This document shows positions 8,635 to 17,423 of a stretch of DNA of 64,000 bases, in pieces. Position numbers and translations under genes: made by a program. The number at the start of each line of letters is the position of its first letter. The stretch's first letter is position 1. The stretch spans positions 5,585 through 69,584 of the forward strand of contig JBOEGA010000018.1 of the NCBI GenBank assembly GCA_050633205.1, written 5' to 3'. Source of the stretch: CBDHHC01 sp050633205 (GTDB lineage: Bacteria > Pseudomonadota > Alphaproteobacteria > Rhizobiales > CBDHHC01). Below the pieces are notes generated by a model. That model was not told the origin of the DNA. It was given only the letters and a program-made list of their open reading frames with translations, and did not search any database.

Positions 8635-9627
8635 TTAATCTACGAAAGTTGCTTTCTTTTCAAGTGCTAAAGGCAACTTTATATTCCAACGCTCTAACTC
8701 GCTTCGACTGTATAAATACAATCCTTTGCTACTGCGAAGCACTGGAGGTTTTTTTCCGGCAATAACTTCATTAACCATTTGAGCAGCAGCAAAGCCCTGA
8801 TTATACCCGTCTAATACGATACCGCCTATCGCTTTTCCTTTTCCGACTGCAATTGACCAGAATCCAAAAACAGGAATTTCACTTTTAGCACTGGTCCAAC
8901 GGGCTAAATTGATACTGGGAACATGACGGTTATTTTTATCAGTTATAGTATGATAAGTGCCAAGAAATATTGCCCCATACCCGTTCGCTTTTGCCTTACT
9001 GACAGTCTCAACCCATTCACTCTTCTTCTGTATAAACTTAAAGTCATACTCAAGCTCCTTTTTATTAATGGAGTTGAGTTCACGCATAACATTTCCTAAT
9101 AAAGCTTTTGACGTATGGCCATTATCAAAAAGGATTAATACACGCTTTAACTCTGGGATAAGCATCTTCACTTTTTTCATACTGTCAGCAATATGTGGAC
9201 GCTCAAGAACACCGGTTATATTTGCAGGTAAGCGCTTATCCGCAAAATAGTGAGTTGGATTCCCATTAATGCCAAGAAAAATAACCGGGGTATCTGTTTT
9301 CCCAAGGCGCTCCCCCAGAAACATCAATGCATTATCATCACCCAGGACAACATAATCAGGTTTTATTTTCTGGTACTTACTCCATGCCAGATCAGCACGT
9401 TTACTTATATTGATAGGAGAAATACGCTTGGTATCCATCCTGAAAAAATAGAGCTTGTGTTTTTTGCCAAGAACATCCTTAAGAGCCGTTGTATAGAGTT
9501 TGTCCCATTGAAATGTTTTATGATAGCTTTCAATTATCAGAATTTTTGCAGCAAAAACCTGTATCGACGAAAAAAGACTAATCGCAAAAAAATATAAAAA
9601 AATTAGAAAAATTCGCACTTGCCCCAC
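8635..9627 (-). CDS. Orphan ABC-type periplasmic substrate-binding protein (PF04392-like)
   Basis: A 330-residue exported protein. The signal peptide of about 26 residues ends in VFA, and the mature part begins KILIIESYHKTFQWDK. The two-lobed periplasmic binding fold is indicated by VVLGDDNALMFLG, PVIFLGING, RVLILFDNG and FGFWSIAVGKGKAIGGIVLDGYNQG. It resembles the ABC_sub_bind family, often found beside sensor proteins. No permease or ATPase genes adjoin it, so it may deliver a ligand to a sensor rather than to a transporter. The ligand is unknown. Confidence 0.8.
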   Translation of the reverse strand: MGQVRIFLIFLYFFAISLFSSIQVFAAKILIIESYHKTFQWDKLYTTALKDVLGKKHKLYFFRMDTKRISPINISKRADLAWSKYQKIKPDYVVLGDDNALMFLGERLGKTDTPVIFLGINGNPTHYFADKRLPANITGVLERPHIADSMKKVKMLIPELKRVLILFDNGHTSKALLGNVMRELNSINKKELEYDFKFIQKKSEWVETVSKAKANGYGAIFLGTYHTITDKNNRHVPSINLARWTSAKSEIPVFGFWSIAVGKGKAIGGIVLDGYNQGFAAAQMVNEVIAGKKPPVLRSSKGLYLYSRSELERWNIKLPLALEKKATFVD

Positions 9628-9862
9628 TCCGGATATATTTAGGGTCCTGCCCCCGGCTTAACTGTTCATTATTCCCCATATAGTGCCTTGCTGTTACAGC
9701 TTAATAAAACAGCAGAAATCTTCTGGATTTTAATATCCCATTCAAGCACAAAAAAGATAAGTAAGAATAAAAACTCAATCAGGTCAATACAGTAATATCC
9801 TGAAGGTAACAAATATGCATAACACTATAGCATAAAGGGAAGTGACATAATTCGTTCATTAA

Positions 9863-11653
9863 TTATGCCAGCACCTGCTCCGAACTGAACTGAAGTCTGG
9901 CCAGACGGGCATATACCCCATCCTTGGCAAGAAGACTTTGATGATTGCCAACCTCAACAATCTGCCCCCTATCCATTACCAGAATGCGGTCTGCACGCTG
10001 TACAGTAGAGAGCCTGTGAGCAATAACAATTGTCGTACGCTTCTCCATCACTCTTTCCAGAGCGACCTGCACGAGCTTTTCATTTTCTGCATCCAGTGCA
10101 CTTGTCGCCTCATCCAGAAGAAGTATAGGAGACTTCTTCAATACTGCTCGTGCTATAGCCAGCCTCTGCCTTTGTCCTCCTGACAATGACATGCCTTTCT
10201 CTCCCAGACGTGTACTGAAACCATGAGGCAACGCATCAATAAACTCGGAAGCACAGGCAATATCAGCGGCTTCCTTGATTTTATCAAAAGGGGCTTCTGG
10301 TGTACCATATCTGATATTTTCCAGGATTGTCTCGGAGAATAAAGCAGTATCCTGAGAAACAAGAGCAATTGAACTTCTCAGGCTATTTAACTTCAGCTCA
10401 TGAATTGGAAGGCCATCAATTTTAATTTGCCCCTGAGCTGGATCATAAAATCTTAGTAGTAAATTGAATATTGTGCTTTTTCCGGCTCCCGACGGCCCAA
10501 CAATAGCAACAGTTTCTCCAGGCTTGATATCAAGAGAAACACCATCAAGAACAGACACATCATTTCTGGAAGGGTAGGTAAAGGATACATTTTCAAAAGA
10601 AATAGCACCCTTAATATTTTCCGGAAGCTCTTTAGGATCAGAAACCTCCTTAATTTCACTGCGCGTTTCCAGGAGCTCAGCAAGCCGTTCAGCAGCCCCT
10701 GCAGCCTGTTGTATTTCTCCCCAGACCTCACTTAAAACACCCAGTGATCCAGCTGCGAAGACTGAATAAAGCACAAATTGCCCTAACGTCCCACCACTCA
10801 TGTTTCCTGCAAGAACTTCCTGCGCCCCTACCCATAATATTGCCACCACACTGGCGAATACGAGAAAGATCACAATTGCTGTTAAGCCGGCTCGGGCACG
10901 CATTCTGGCGCCTGCCGCATCAAATGAGGCATCTACAGCTCTGCTGAACCGGTCAACAACGGTTTTTTCATGGGTAAAAGCCTGTAATGTCTGAATAGCA
11001 GAAAGATTCTCGTTAGCATAAGCTGAGGCATCAGCCTGCATATCCTGAGCATGTCTGGACAACTTCCTCACTATTCTGCCATAGGCAATTAAAGGCAGCA
11101 CAATAAGGGGAATAGCAACGACAACAAGTATGGATAGCTTGGAGCTGGTCAGAAACATCATGATAACTGCCCCTACCAGCATCACCAGATTTCTTAAAGC
11201 CTGTGACGCAGCAGTACCCGCAACAGATTTAATTTGCGTTGTATCTGCAGAAAGCCGGGACATTAGCTCACCGGAATGTGTTTTCGCGTAAAATGATTGG
11301 CTGAGCGTCGTTAAATGCCTGAAAACATCATCCCGAACATCCGCAATAATTCTCTCACCAAGCCAGTTAACACAATAATACCGGGCAGCACTTGATACGG
11401 CCAGCACCGCCCCAAGCAAAACCATTAGAAAAAAGTAATCATCAATAAACTGCGTACTTTGGGTACTGAACCCCATATCAATAATATAACGGGCACCAAC
11501 GGGTAAAACCAGGGTTGATAACGCAGCTGCCAGCAAGGCAACACCAGCACCTATGAGCATCAGCTTATAACGAAAAATATAAGGCTGTAATGTCAATAGC
11601 GGACGAATAGACTTCGAACGAGCACCAACAGTTATAGTTTCTTGGTTGGCCAT
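9863..11653 (-). CDS. MsbA-like ABC exporter (fused transmembrane and ATPase half-transporter)
   Basis: 596 residues. An N-terminal six-helix exporter domain (about 30-320) is followed by an ATPase domain with Walker A GPSGAGKST, Q-loop SLVSQDTALF, signature LSGGQRQR, Walker B ILLLDEATSALD and H-loop IAHRLST, all intact. It would work as a homodimer in the inner membrane, exporting lipids or hydrophobic compounds. The substrate cannot be read from sequence. Its placement next to rpmE, rcdA and DUF1192 is a conserved alphaproteobacterial neighbourhood, as far as I recall. It is divergent from rpmE across 316 bases. Confidence 0.93.
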   Translation of the reverse strand: MANQETITVGARSKSIRPLLTLQPYIFRYKLMLIGAGVALLAAALSTLVLPVGARYIIDMGFSTQSTQFIDDYFFLMVLLGAVLAVSSAARYYCVNWLGERIIADVRDDVFRHLTTLSQSFYAKTHSGELMSRLSADTTQIKSVAGTAASQALRNLVMLVGAVIMMFLTSSKLSILVVVAIPLIVLPLIAYGRIVRKLSRHAQDMQADASAYANENLSAIQTLQAFTHEKTVVDRFSRAVDASFDAAGARMRARAGLTAIVIFLVFASVVAILWVGAQEVLAGNMSGGTLGQFVLYSVFAAGSLGVLSEVWGEIQQAAGAAERLAELLETRSEIKEVSDPKELPENIKGAISFENVSFTYPSRNDVSVLDGVSLDIKPGETVAIVGPSGAGKSTIFNLLLRFYDPAQGQIKIDGLPIHELKLNSLRSSIALVSQDTALFSETILENIRYGTPEAPFDKIKEAADIACASEFIDALPHGFSTRLGEKGMSLSGGQRQRLAIARAVLKKSPILLLDEATSALDAENEKLVQVALERVMEKRTTIVIAHRLSTVQRADRILVMDRGQIVEVGNHQSLLAKDGVYARLARLQFSSEQVLA

Positions 11654-11904
11654 TGCTATCCTTTATAATACTGAATTCATAGGTGAGAGCAGTTTCATAT
11701 CAGATTTTTATATGCACTGCACTGCGTCCTATGGCAAATGACATATATCAAATGCATTGCTTAACAAGCTGAAACCAGAGGCGATATTAGTCATATTTGC
11801 ATGATATAATGCAAAATATCGCGATTTAGATACATGAATCTACGACAAATACTTGTCACAACCACTTCATTCGGATACAAAATACCCAAATCCGACAATT
11901 TTTT
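11654..11904. other. Divergent ABC exporter-rpmE intergenic region
   Basis: AT-rich non-coding sequence. Apart from the rpmE promoter at its right end I see no gene, repeat or clear operator. Confidence 0.6.
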
Positions 11905-11932
11905 TTGATTTAAACTCCGCGCTGAGTACAAT
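11905..11932 (+). promoter_or_regulatory. Probable sigma-70 promoter of rpmE
   Basis: TTGATT (11905-11910) and TACAAT (11927-11932) are spaced by 16 bases and lie 37 bases before the rpmE start. Both hexamers are near consensus. Confidence 0.65.
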
Positions 11933-11969
11933 TTAAACCCTCGCGCCGAACTGCTAGTGAGCAAGACCT

Positions 11970-12188
11970 ATGAAAAAAGAAGGACATCCTGATTACCACA
12001 AGATCAAAGTGCTTATGACAGATGGCACTGAGTTCGAAACATATTCAACCTATGGCTCTGAAGGCGATTCCCTTCAACTGGACGTTGATATTAAAACACA
12101 CCCTGCTTGGACAGGCGGTAATCAGCAACTTATGGACCGTGGCGGTCGCGTATCTAAATTCAAGAAAAAATTCGAAGGCTTTATCTAG
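11970..12188 (+). CDS. rpmE: 50S ribosomal protein L31
   Basis: A 72-residue L31 beginning MKKEGHPDYHKIKVLMTDGTEF and ending with the basic GRVSKFKKKFEGFI. It lacks the CxxC zinc ligands, so it is of the zinc-independent (C-minus) type common in alphaproteobacteria. The gene is single, with its own promoter and a strong terminator. Confidence 0.96.
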   Translation: MKKEGHPDYHKIKVLMTDGTEFETYSTYGSEGDSLQLDVDIKTHPAWTGGNQQLMDRGGRVSKFKKKFEGFI

Positions 12189-12220
12189 GCCGTATTTTTC
12201 AGAAAATTTAGTCGATACAA

Positions 12221-12260
12221 AAATGGCGAAGAAAGAGATTTCTTCGCCATTTATTTTATT
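12221..12260 (+). terminator. Strong terminator of rpmE
   Basis: A perfect 14-bp stem (12221-12234 with 12239-12252) closes a GAGA loop and runs into TTTATTTTATT. The A-rich 5' arm makes it potentially bidirectional, serving the convergent rcdA gene too. Confidence 0.93.
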
Positions 12261-12296
12261 AACCTATCTGACTTTCCTAAACCCCACCCTTCTGGA

Positions 12297-12845
12297 TTAA
12301 GGCTTGGTATGATCATATTCAAATGCAGATCGAAGTTGTTCTAACTGGCTGCTAAGAGGATGCTCATCCTGATTATCTCCATTACCTGAATCATGGATCA
12401 GGCGATCAAGCTTCAAAATACGATCATATAATCTGAAACTTTCAGAAATCAGTGACTTCAGTGTTTCTGGTAACTCTTCAAAACCTGGACAGTGGCCGGG
12501 CTGCCCGACAGATTGAAGCTTAACCTTGTGCTTCTCTTCAGAGGCCTGCTCTGAAGTCATTTCACCTTCGTTAACAGCACGACGGATAAGAAGCCAGGAA
12601 GCTAGCTGCATAAGACGTGTTGTTAATCTCATGCTCTCTGTCGCATAGGCTAAAGAAGCCTGAGACTCGAGCATCTTTGCATCCTGACGCCCTTCGCCAT
12701 CAAGATAGGTTGCTGTAGTCTCAACTAGAGACATTCCCTCTCTAAAAAGGGACTTAAATTGTTCGGATTCGGCGTATTTCTCGCCAAAAGGAATTGTGAC
12801 ACCCCGCTCGCCCCGGGGATTTTCATAACTAATACTACCAGTCAT
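12297..12845 (-). CDS. rcdA: DUF1465 protein, homologue of RcdA (regulator of CtrA degradation)
   Basis: 182 residues, mostly helical, with the DUF1465 core: FGEKYAESEQFKSLFREGM, ATYLDGEGRQDAKML, SMRLTTRLMQLASWLLIRRAVNEGEM and ESFRLYDRILKLDRL (segments are split). In Caulobacter RcdA is an adaptor that, with CpdR and PopA, hands CtrA to ClpXP at the G1-S transition. A CpdR gene is present at 41.7 kb in this window, which strengthens the assignment. A Shine-Dalgarno sequence (GAGAG) precedes the start. It is convergent with rpmE. Confidence 0.85.
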   Translation of the reverse strand: MTGSISYENPRGERGVTIPFGEKYAESEQFKSLFREGMSLVETTATYLDGEGRQDAKMLESQASLAYATESMRLTTRLMQLASWLLIRRAVNEGEMTSEQASEEKHKVKLQSVGQPGHCPGFEELPETLKSLISESFRLYDRILKLDRLIHDSGNGDNQDEHPLSSQLEQLRSAFEYDHTKP

Positions 12846-12981
12846 AAACTCTCTCGCTTAACGCTACTCACTCTACGCTGTTTCATTATACCATTGCGAC
12901 TCGAAAATAACGAATCTCATCCTGTTTAAAGTTAATATGTATAAGAATAAGTTAAAAAGGTTCGATTTTGAGACATTATAA

Positions 12982-13010
12982 AGAAAAAAAGAGCCGCTAA
13001 AAGCGGCTCT
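12982..13010 (-). terminator. Intrinsic terminator ending the minus-strand small-RNA candidate
   Basis: The stem AGAGCCGCT/AGCGGCTCT with a 3-base loop is followed on the minus strand by TTTTTTTCTTTAT. There is no gene stop codon within 220 bases upstream on that strand. Confidence 0.9.
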
Positions 13011-13079
13011 GTAAAGTTAACAGGGAGGCGTCAAACAGAGTGGACAGGAGCCACTCAGTATCCAGATGACTGGATACAA
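12982..13079 (-). ncRNA. Candidate trans-acting small RNA with three hairpins and anti-Shine-Dalgarno loops
   Basis: Read on the minus strand, three hairpins follow each other. The first is GTATCCAG/CTGGATAC (13058-13077, loop TCAT). The second is GAGTGG/CCACTC (13038-13056) with CTCCTGT in its loop. A single-stranded CGCCTCCCTG (13021-13030) leads to the third, a 9-bp terminator hairpin (12990-13010) ending in seven T. A promoter of alphaproteobacterial type lies just upstream at 13087-13115, which places the transcript start at the base of the first hairpin. There is no ORF. Exposed CUCC stretches suggest it blocks ribosome-binding sites of target mRNAs. A long 3' UTR of the DUF1192 gene is the alternative. 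Confidence 0.62.
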
Positions 13080-13086
13080 ATTAAAG

Positions 13087-13115
13087 TAAATAAAACTAGC
13101 TAATAAAGAGTTAAG
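13087..13115 (-). promoter_or_regulatory. Putative promoter of the small RNA
   Basis: Minus-strand -35 CTTAAC (13110-13115) and -10 TATTTA (13087-13092) are spaced by 17 bases, resembling the alphaproteobacterial CTTGAC-N17 arrangement. The predicted start falls at about 13079. Confidence 0.5.
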
Positions 13116-13236
13116 CCATGGAGATATACTTGTAATAAAAATATTAATACTTAATTATCTATATTTTTCAGCACATTAAAACCAAGTATAAATACTGGCA
13201 GAACACTATAAAATCTGCACATTATTGAAAGTGTAT

Positions 13237-13431
13237 CTATTTTTTAAAGAAAGAATCTGCCGCCAGTTTTTGTGATTTTTTTGAACTAATCTCACGTTCT
13301 ATACGTGCTTTTTCACTCTCAATCAGGACGAGAAGAGCTTCTAATTCATCCACAGAAAAATTCGATAAATCAGCGCCGGATGTAAAACCTGATACTTTTT
13401 TTACCTGGTCATCCTCAAAATCCATATCCAA
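13237..13431 (-). CDS. DUF1192 family protein
   Basis: A 64-residue acidic then helical protein: MDMDFEDDQVKKVSGF, then LSNFSVDELEALLVLIE, then an EKARIEREISSKKSQ coiled-coil stretch and the C-terminal ADSFFKK. This is the typical DUF1192 pattern (LS.LSVDEL, heptads, A..FF). The family is confined largely to alphaproteobacteria and commonly sits next to DUF1465/rcdA, as here. Function is unknown; the coiled coil suggests a partner-binding role. TGGAGG precedes the start codon. Confidence 0.85.
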   Translation of the reverse strand: MDMDFEDDQVKKVSGFTSGADLSNFSVDELEALLVLIESEKARIEREISSKKSQKLAADSFFKK

Positions 13432-13532
13432 CCTCCAGTCACGGGAACTTCGATTGTCAGGCAGAATACATTCGGCCTGTTAATGAAACAAGGCTGAAGC
13501 AGAAGAGAATAACTTAATTAGGCCGCCATGCT

Positions 13533-14477
13533 CTAGGCATTCGTAAATACCATACGTGCGGCTTCAAGAAGTTTGGGGTCGAACAATTCAGGTGTACGTG
13601 TCAACTCCATAAAATGTAGTTTGGTAGGTGGCTTTCCCTGCGATTGCTTAATCAGCTGCTGAAGAAAATAGACATAACGTGCATTCATCGGTATTTCCTC
13701 CCCCTTCACAGTATCAGAAGGAAGACCTGATCCATCAAAGCCCTTGTCTTTATAATAGATAGACTTTGCTACCGGAATTAAGTTCGGAACACTGGCGACT
13801 AGATCACGTGTTCTTTGTGGTGCCAGAGACAGAACTTCCTGCTCCTCAGCAGTTAATTTATACTCTTTAGCCAGTTTTAGCCTGATGCTTCTTGGAAGAA
13901 GAATTTCAGGAAGCTGTGACAGCAGAATCGCCATATCGAGCTCCCATAAATTATTATATTTCATAAGCTTGACTATTGGCTTGATAGTTGCCCGCATTAT
14001 ACTCACTCTGCGAAAAACTTCCGGGCTGGTAGCCTCCATCATCTTAATAATCAGGTTAATACTACCGGAAAGGGTCTTGTCCTGTCGTTCTTTATCAGAA
14101 ATTTTCTGACTATAATGAAGGATACCCTCCTCAATAGCAGCTCCAAGATCAGCAATAGAACACGGCTTAGGAAAAAAACGAAAAACGCGTGCCTTGTTAA
14201 TAGCCGCCATTGCAGTCTCATAATCTCCACTTCCTGTTAACAAAATACGGGAAGTATTAGGAAACTGCTCCATTGATTTCTGTAAAAAGGTAACGCCATC
14301 CATCTCCGGCATACTTTTACCACTCACCACCACTGCATAAGGTCCACACTTTGCAAGCATGGTAAGACCTTTCATTGGCGTATTGGTGATTTCAATTTTA
14401 TGCTTTTCATAAAAATGTTTTTTCAGACCTTCTGCAAGATCCTGTTCATCATCAACAACAAGTACTCTTTCGGTCAT
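13533..14477 (-). CDS. Response-regulator-like protein with degenerate receiver and degenerate HD-GYP-like C-terminus
   Basis: 314 residues from the ATG at 14475-14477, chosen because AAAGGTG precedes it and the longer frame adds non-homologous sequence. The N-terminal receiver has the acidic pair VVDDEQD and the Lys (FFPKP), but the phosphorylation site reads VVVSGKSMPEMDG, so the phospho-accepting Asp is replaced by Gly. The C-terminal half retains GFDGSGLPSDTVKGEEIPMNARY, like the GYP loop of c-di-GMP phosphodiesterases, yet has no HD metal pair. It is probably a phosphorylation-independent, catalytically dead signalling scaffold. Its partners are unknown. Confidence 0.8.
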   Translation of the reverse strand: MTERVLVVDDEQDLAEGLKKHFYEKHKIEITNTPMKGLTMLAKCGPYAVVVSGKSMPEMDGVTFLQKSMEQFPNTSRILLTGSGDYETAMAAINKARVFRFFPKPCSIADLGAAIEEGILHYSQKISDKERQDKTLSGSINLIIKMMEATSPEVFRRVSIMRATIKPIVKLMKYNNLWELDMAILLSQLPEILLPRSIRLKLAKEYKLTAEEQEVLSLAPQRTRDLVASVPNLIPVAKSIYYKDKGFDGSGLPSDTVKGEEIPMNARYVYFLQQLIKQSQGKPPTKLHFMELTRTPELFDPKLLEAARMVFTNA

Positions 14478-14699
14478 ATTACACCTTTTTCTATCATGGC
14501 ACCCCTCCACAAAAGAGAAAATTGATGTTCGGACATCCAGAGTAACAATAAAGAATACGAACAATATATATTACGATATTCATCTATACCTGACATCCGT
14601 GCCATATCCGACAGGACAAAGGTAACAAATAAAAGTATAAAAACTGTTGTATTTGATTATTTTTTGTCTTTGATCTGTTTTATTCGCAGAAAACCTGCT

Positions 14700-14738
14700 G
14701 AAAAAGAAAGGGCAGATTCAATATAAAGAGCCTGCCCT
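14700..14738 (-). terminator. Terminator of mepA
   Basis: The minus-strand stem AGGGCAG/CTGCCCT (14732-14738 with 14709-14715) has a 16-base loop and is followed by TTCTTTTT. It lies 25 bases past the mepA stop. Confidence 0.75.
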
Positions 14739-14762
14739 GTCTCTGACTTAAATAAAACTTTA

Positions 14763-15776
14763 CTATCCAGCTGTTTTTGTAGTCAGCACCTTTGGTCTTC
14801 TGACAGGGAGAGGTACCTTTTTCCTAGCTACAGCACTGGGAATATTGTCTTTTCCTAAAACAACTCGACAGGCATTAGGCAAATCTGCAAGTACAACCTG
14901 TCTTTTACGGACAACCTTCTTCTTCTTAATCTTCTTCGTGTTTTTCTTAACGACAGTAACCTTCTTGCGAACCCTTGGGTTAACAAGTTTTAACCAGTAA
15001 TCCAGTTGCTTGCCGCACCCGTGATCCGATGGCGGAGCTGGCTGGTTTTGACACCCTACACTTCCCGTCGGGCAGTTCATACGAATATGAAAATGATAGT
15101 GATGCCCCCACCATGGACGCACTCGTTTCAACCAGGATTTATCCTTATCAGATGCCTGGCACAATGCTTTCTTAATAGCCGGGTGTATAAATATCCTGGC
15201 AACACCAGGGGAAGTTGCAGCACGTTTTAATAGCTTGACATGCCCGGGCTTCCAATGCTTCTCATTGATCGTCCATTTACGGTCTTTCCCGCGTTTTATC
15301 ATTGAAATTGCTGAAATATTCGCCCCATACTGCTGTTTTTTTGTAAAACGCTTTTTTGGTAGGGGTCTCAACCAGATATCTGCATCAAGACCGACCTGAT
15401 GACTGGCATGCCCGGTAATCATGGGCCCGCCTCTGGGTTGAGCAAGATCTCCGACAAGAAGTCCAGGCCACCCGTCAACTTTCTGTGCATCTGTGGCAAT
15501 CTTCATAACAAGATCCACCATTTTGGGGTGTGCCCAATTACGATTCCTGTGCAAACGCATGGCCTGCCAGGCAGGCCCGTTAGCAGGTAACATCTTGGCT
15601 CCCGCAAGACACCCTTTGGCATAACTGCCATAACTGTTAGACTTCTGCTTGGAAGGTTTAGCCACCTTGCCAAAAAGCTTCTTGGCGGGAACTCTGTCCC
15701 CTGCTACTGCGTAACTGACAAACAACAGACTCGTAATCCATACAAACGAGACAAGCCTCATAAAACGCATTACCAA
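14763..15776 (-). CDS. mepA: Penicillin-insensitive murein DD-endopeptidase MepA
   Basis: A periplasmic LAS-family zinc peptidase (M74) that cuts D-Ala-mDAP cross-links in peptidoglycan. 337 residues; the signal peptide ends in AVAG. The zinc and catalytic motifs are GHASHQVGLDADIW (H-x6-D) and WWGHHYHFHIRM (H-x-H). Paired cysteines (GCLAG, CQAS, NCPTGSVGC, GCGKQ) fit an exported enzyme. The lysine-rich tail after about residue 270 is unusual: a run KKVTVVKKNTKKIKKKKVV, then Pro-rich sequence, which may bind anionic wall polymers. ATG alternatives at codons 1, 3 and 6 are all possible. Confidence 0.93.
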   Translation of the reverse strand: MVMRFMRLVSFVWITSLLFVSYAVAGDRVPAKKLFGKVAKPSKQKSNSYGSYAKGCLAGAKMLPANGPAWQAMRLHRNRNWAHPKMVDLVMKIATDAQKVDGWPGLLVGDLAQPRGGPMITGHASHQVGLDADIWLRPLPKKRFTKKQQYGANISAISMIKRGKDRKWTINEKHWKPGHVKLLKRAATSPGVARIFIHPAIKKALCQASDKDKSWLKRVRPWWGHHYHFHIRMNCPTGSVGCQNQPAPPSDHGCGKQLDYWLKLVNPRVRKKVTVVKKNTKKIKKKKVVRKRQVVLADLPNACRVVLGKDNIPSAVARKKVPLPVRRPKVLTTKTAG

Positions 15777-15976
15777 CCCCCTTCAAAATCCCACAAAGCC
15801 TGAAAGCCAGTCCTCAACCGGCATAATGCAACCACTTAACTACGTCAGGCTTGTTACCAGACTGTTTAAACAATCTCTCATTCTGCCATCATATTGTAAG
15901 ATTTTTTAGATTCCTTACATTGTATTTCAGTATTAGATCTTTTTTTAGGATGTGTGAGAAATAAGGGACAATATTC

Positions 15977-16576
15977 TTGACTGAAAATAGTAAAAATCAA
16001 CCACAGGTAGAAATAAAGAAGCAAGAACGCCTTTCGGATGGTTTTGTAAAACTCGATAAAATAACTGCAGAAATTATTTCGACTCAAAATGAGCGCTTCA
16101 CTGTTACCCGTGAAGTCCATGATCACGGTAATAGCGTGACCGTATTGCCCGTAGATAGAAAACGTAAAACTGCAATTCTAATAGGCCAGTGGAGACTGCC
16201 GGCATGGGTAAACAACTACAGACAACGCTTGTGGGAAGCTCCTGCAGGAATGCTGGAAGAAAATGAAATACCTGAGAGCTGTGCGATAAGAGAAGCCCTT
16301 GAAGAAACAGGATATGAAGTCTCAAACCTCAAATTTATATGTAACACCTTTGCAAGCCCTGGAATGATGACTGAAAGGGTAAGTATATTTCTTGCTGACT
16401 ACTCTCCCGAAACTCGAAAAAATACAACATTAGGCCTGAAAGATGAAGGTGAGGATATAGAGTTGAGAGAATTCAGTTTTAATGAACTCTTCACTATGCT
16501 GGACAAAGGCGAAATACATGACGCAGTAACAGCAATAGCAATCTATGCCTTGCGGGAAGAGCTGGGGAAGCCATAA
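15977..16576 (+). CDS. Nudix hydrolase, ADP-ribose pyrophosphatase-like
   Basis: 199 residues. A beta-rich N-terminal domain (VTREVHDHGNSVTVLPVDR) is followed by the Nudix box G-MLEEN-E-IPESCAI-REALEETGY, complete in every catalytic position, and AGMMTERVSIFLADY, as in NudF/ADPRase enzymes. The start is TTG 15977 with AGGGA 9 bases upstream. The nucleotide-sugar substrate cannot be settled from sequence. It is convergent with the cytochrome gene and separated from it by a shared terminator. Confidence 0.87.
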   Translation: MTENSKNQPQVEIKKQERLSDGFVKLDKITAEIISTQNERFTVTREVHDHGNSVTVLPVDRKRKTAILIGQWRLPAWVNNYRQRLWEAPAGMLEENEIPESCAIREALEETGYEVSNLKFICNTFASPGMMTERVSIFLADYSPETRKNTTLGLKDEGEDIELREFSFNELFTMLDKGEIHDAVTAIAIYALREELGKP

Positions 16577-16612
16577 AAAATGCCGCCGAATAATAATTCA
16601 ACGGCATTTATA
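16575..16612. terminator. Bidirectional terminator between Nudix and cytochrome c genes
   Basis: AAATGCCG pairs with CGGCATTT, with an inner GAAT/ATTC helix. T-rich sequence flanks it on both strands. Confidence 0.8.
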
Positions 16613-16636
16613 ATTCTTGCATTAAAACAAAATGAC

Positions 16637-17155
16637 TTACTTCAAAGTACCAAGATACTTCACAAGTGCAGCGCGCTTTTTGTCATTTTTCATACCGTTA
16701 AAGGCCATTTTTGTACCCTTGATATGCTTTTTAGGGTTTTTCAGGAATGCATCCAGCTCTTCAGCTGTCCAGCTTCCGCCTTTTTTCTTGAATGCCCCTG
16801 AATACGAAAAGCCTTCCACAGCTGCCAGGCCGCGCTCATAAACACCCCAGAGTTTTGGACCAACTTTATTTTTTCCGTCTTTAGTGAAGCTATGGCAACC
16901 AGCGCATTTTTTCTTCATCTCTTTTAGTCCAACAGCAGGGTCTGCAGCAGCAAGAAGCTCAGGGAAAGGCACTGCCTTTTCTTTTGCTCCATGATCTCCA
17001 CCATGACCATCTGAAGTATTCACAGCAACAACATATCCAGGCTTCTCTGGCGCTGCATGAGAATATAGTGACTCGGAAACGATTTTGGTTCCAAACCATA
17101 GAAGTAGGGCTGCCAGAATAGCGCCCGATATTTTATTAAATTCAAAAGAATCCAT
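16637..17155 (-). CDS. Membrane-anchored c-type cytochrome (CycM/c552-like)
   Basis: 172 residues. An uncleaved N-terminal helix (about 8-27, GAILAALLLWFG) anchors it. An acidic/His-rich linker then leads to a class I cytochrome c domain with heme site C84-AGC87-H88 and a sixth-ligand region KGTKMAFNGM. It would shuttle electrons between bc1 and a terminal oxidase on the periplasmic side, as CycM does in rhizobia. It is divergent from pheA; a cytochrome c beside pheA is a recurring alphaproteobacterial arrangement. Confidence 0.92.
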   Translation of the reverse strand: MDSFEFNKISGAILAALLLWFGTKIVSESLYSHAAPEKPGYVVAVNTSDGHGGDHGAKEKAVPFPELLAAADPAVGLKEMKKKCAGCHSFTKDGKNKVGPKLWGVYERGLAAVEGFSYSGAFKKKGGSWTAEELDAFLKNPKKHIKGTKMAFNGMKNDKKRAALVKYLGTLK

Positions 17156-17423
17156 TATGTGCCGCTCCCGATTATAGAAAAGGCCTGCTTGATCATTACA
17201 GTTCCGTGACTGAGTTTGTATCTCTAATAAGGCTTAAGATTAAAACACGCAACCGTCCCGGGAACTTAATATTCCGTAACGGACAATTCGCCGCGTTAAG
17301 TATTTCAATCCTTCCGGCCAGAAGAACAGAATGCCCTCAACAAAAACTTAAAATCCACTTGCAATACATATAATTTAACAAAAAGCTTGCATAACTCACC
17401 ATAATTGCTCTAAACGCCAAAGC

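Noticed and set aside
8240..9627. Aromatic catabolism or ABC import operon
   Set aside because: The CHMI-like isomerase and the binding protein have no pathway or permease partners in the window.
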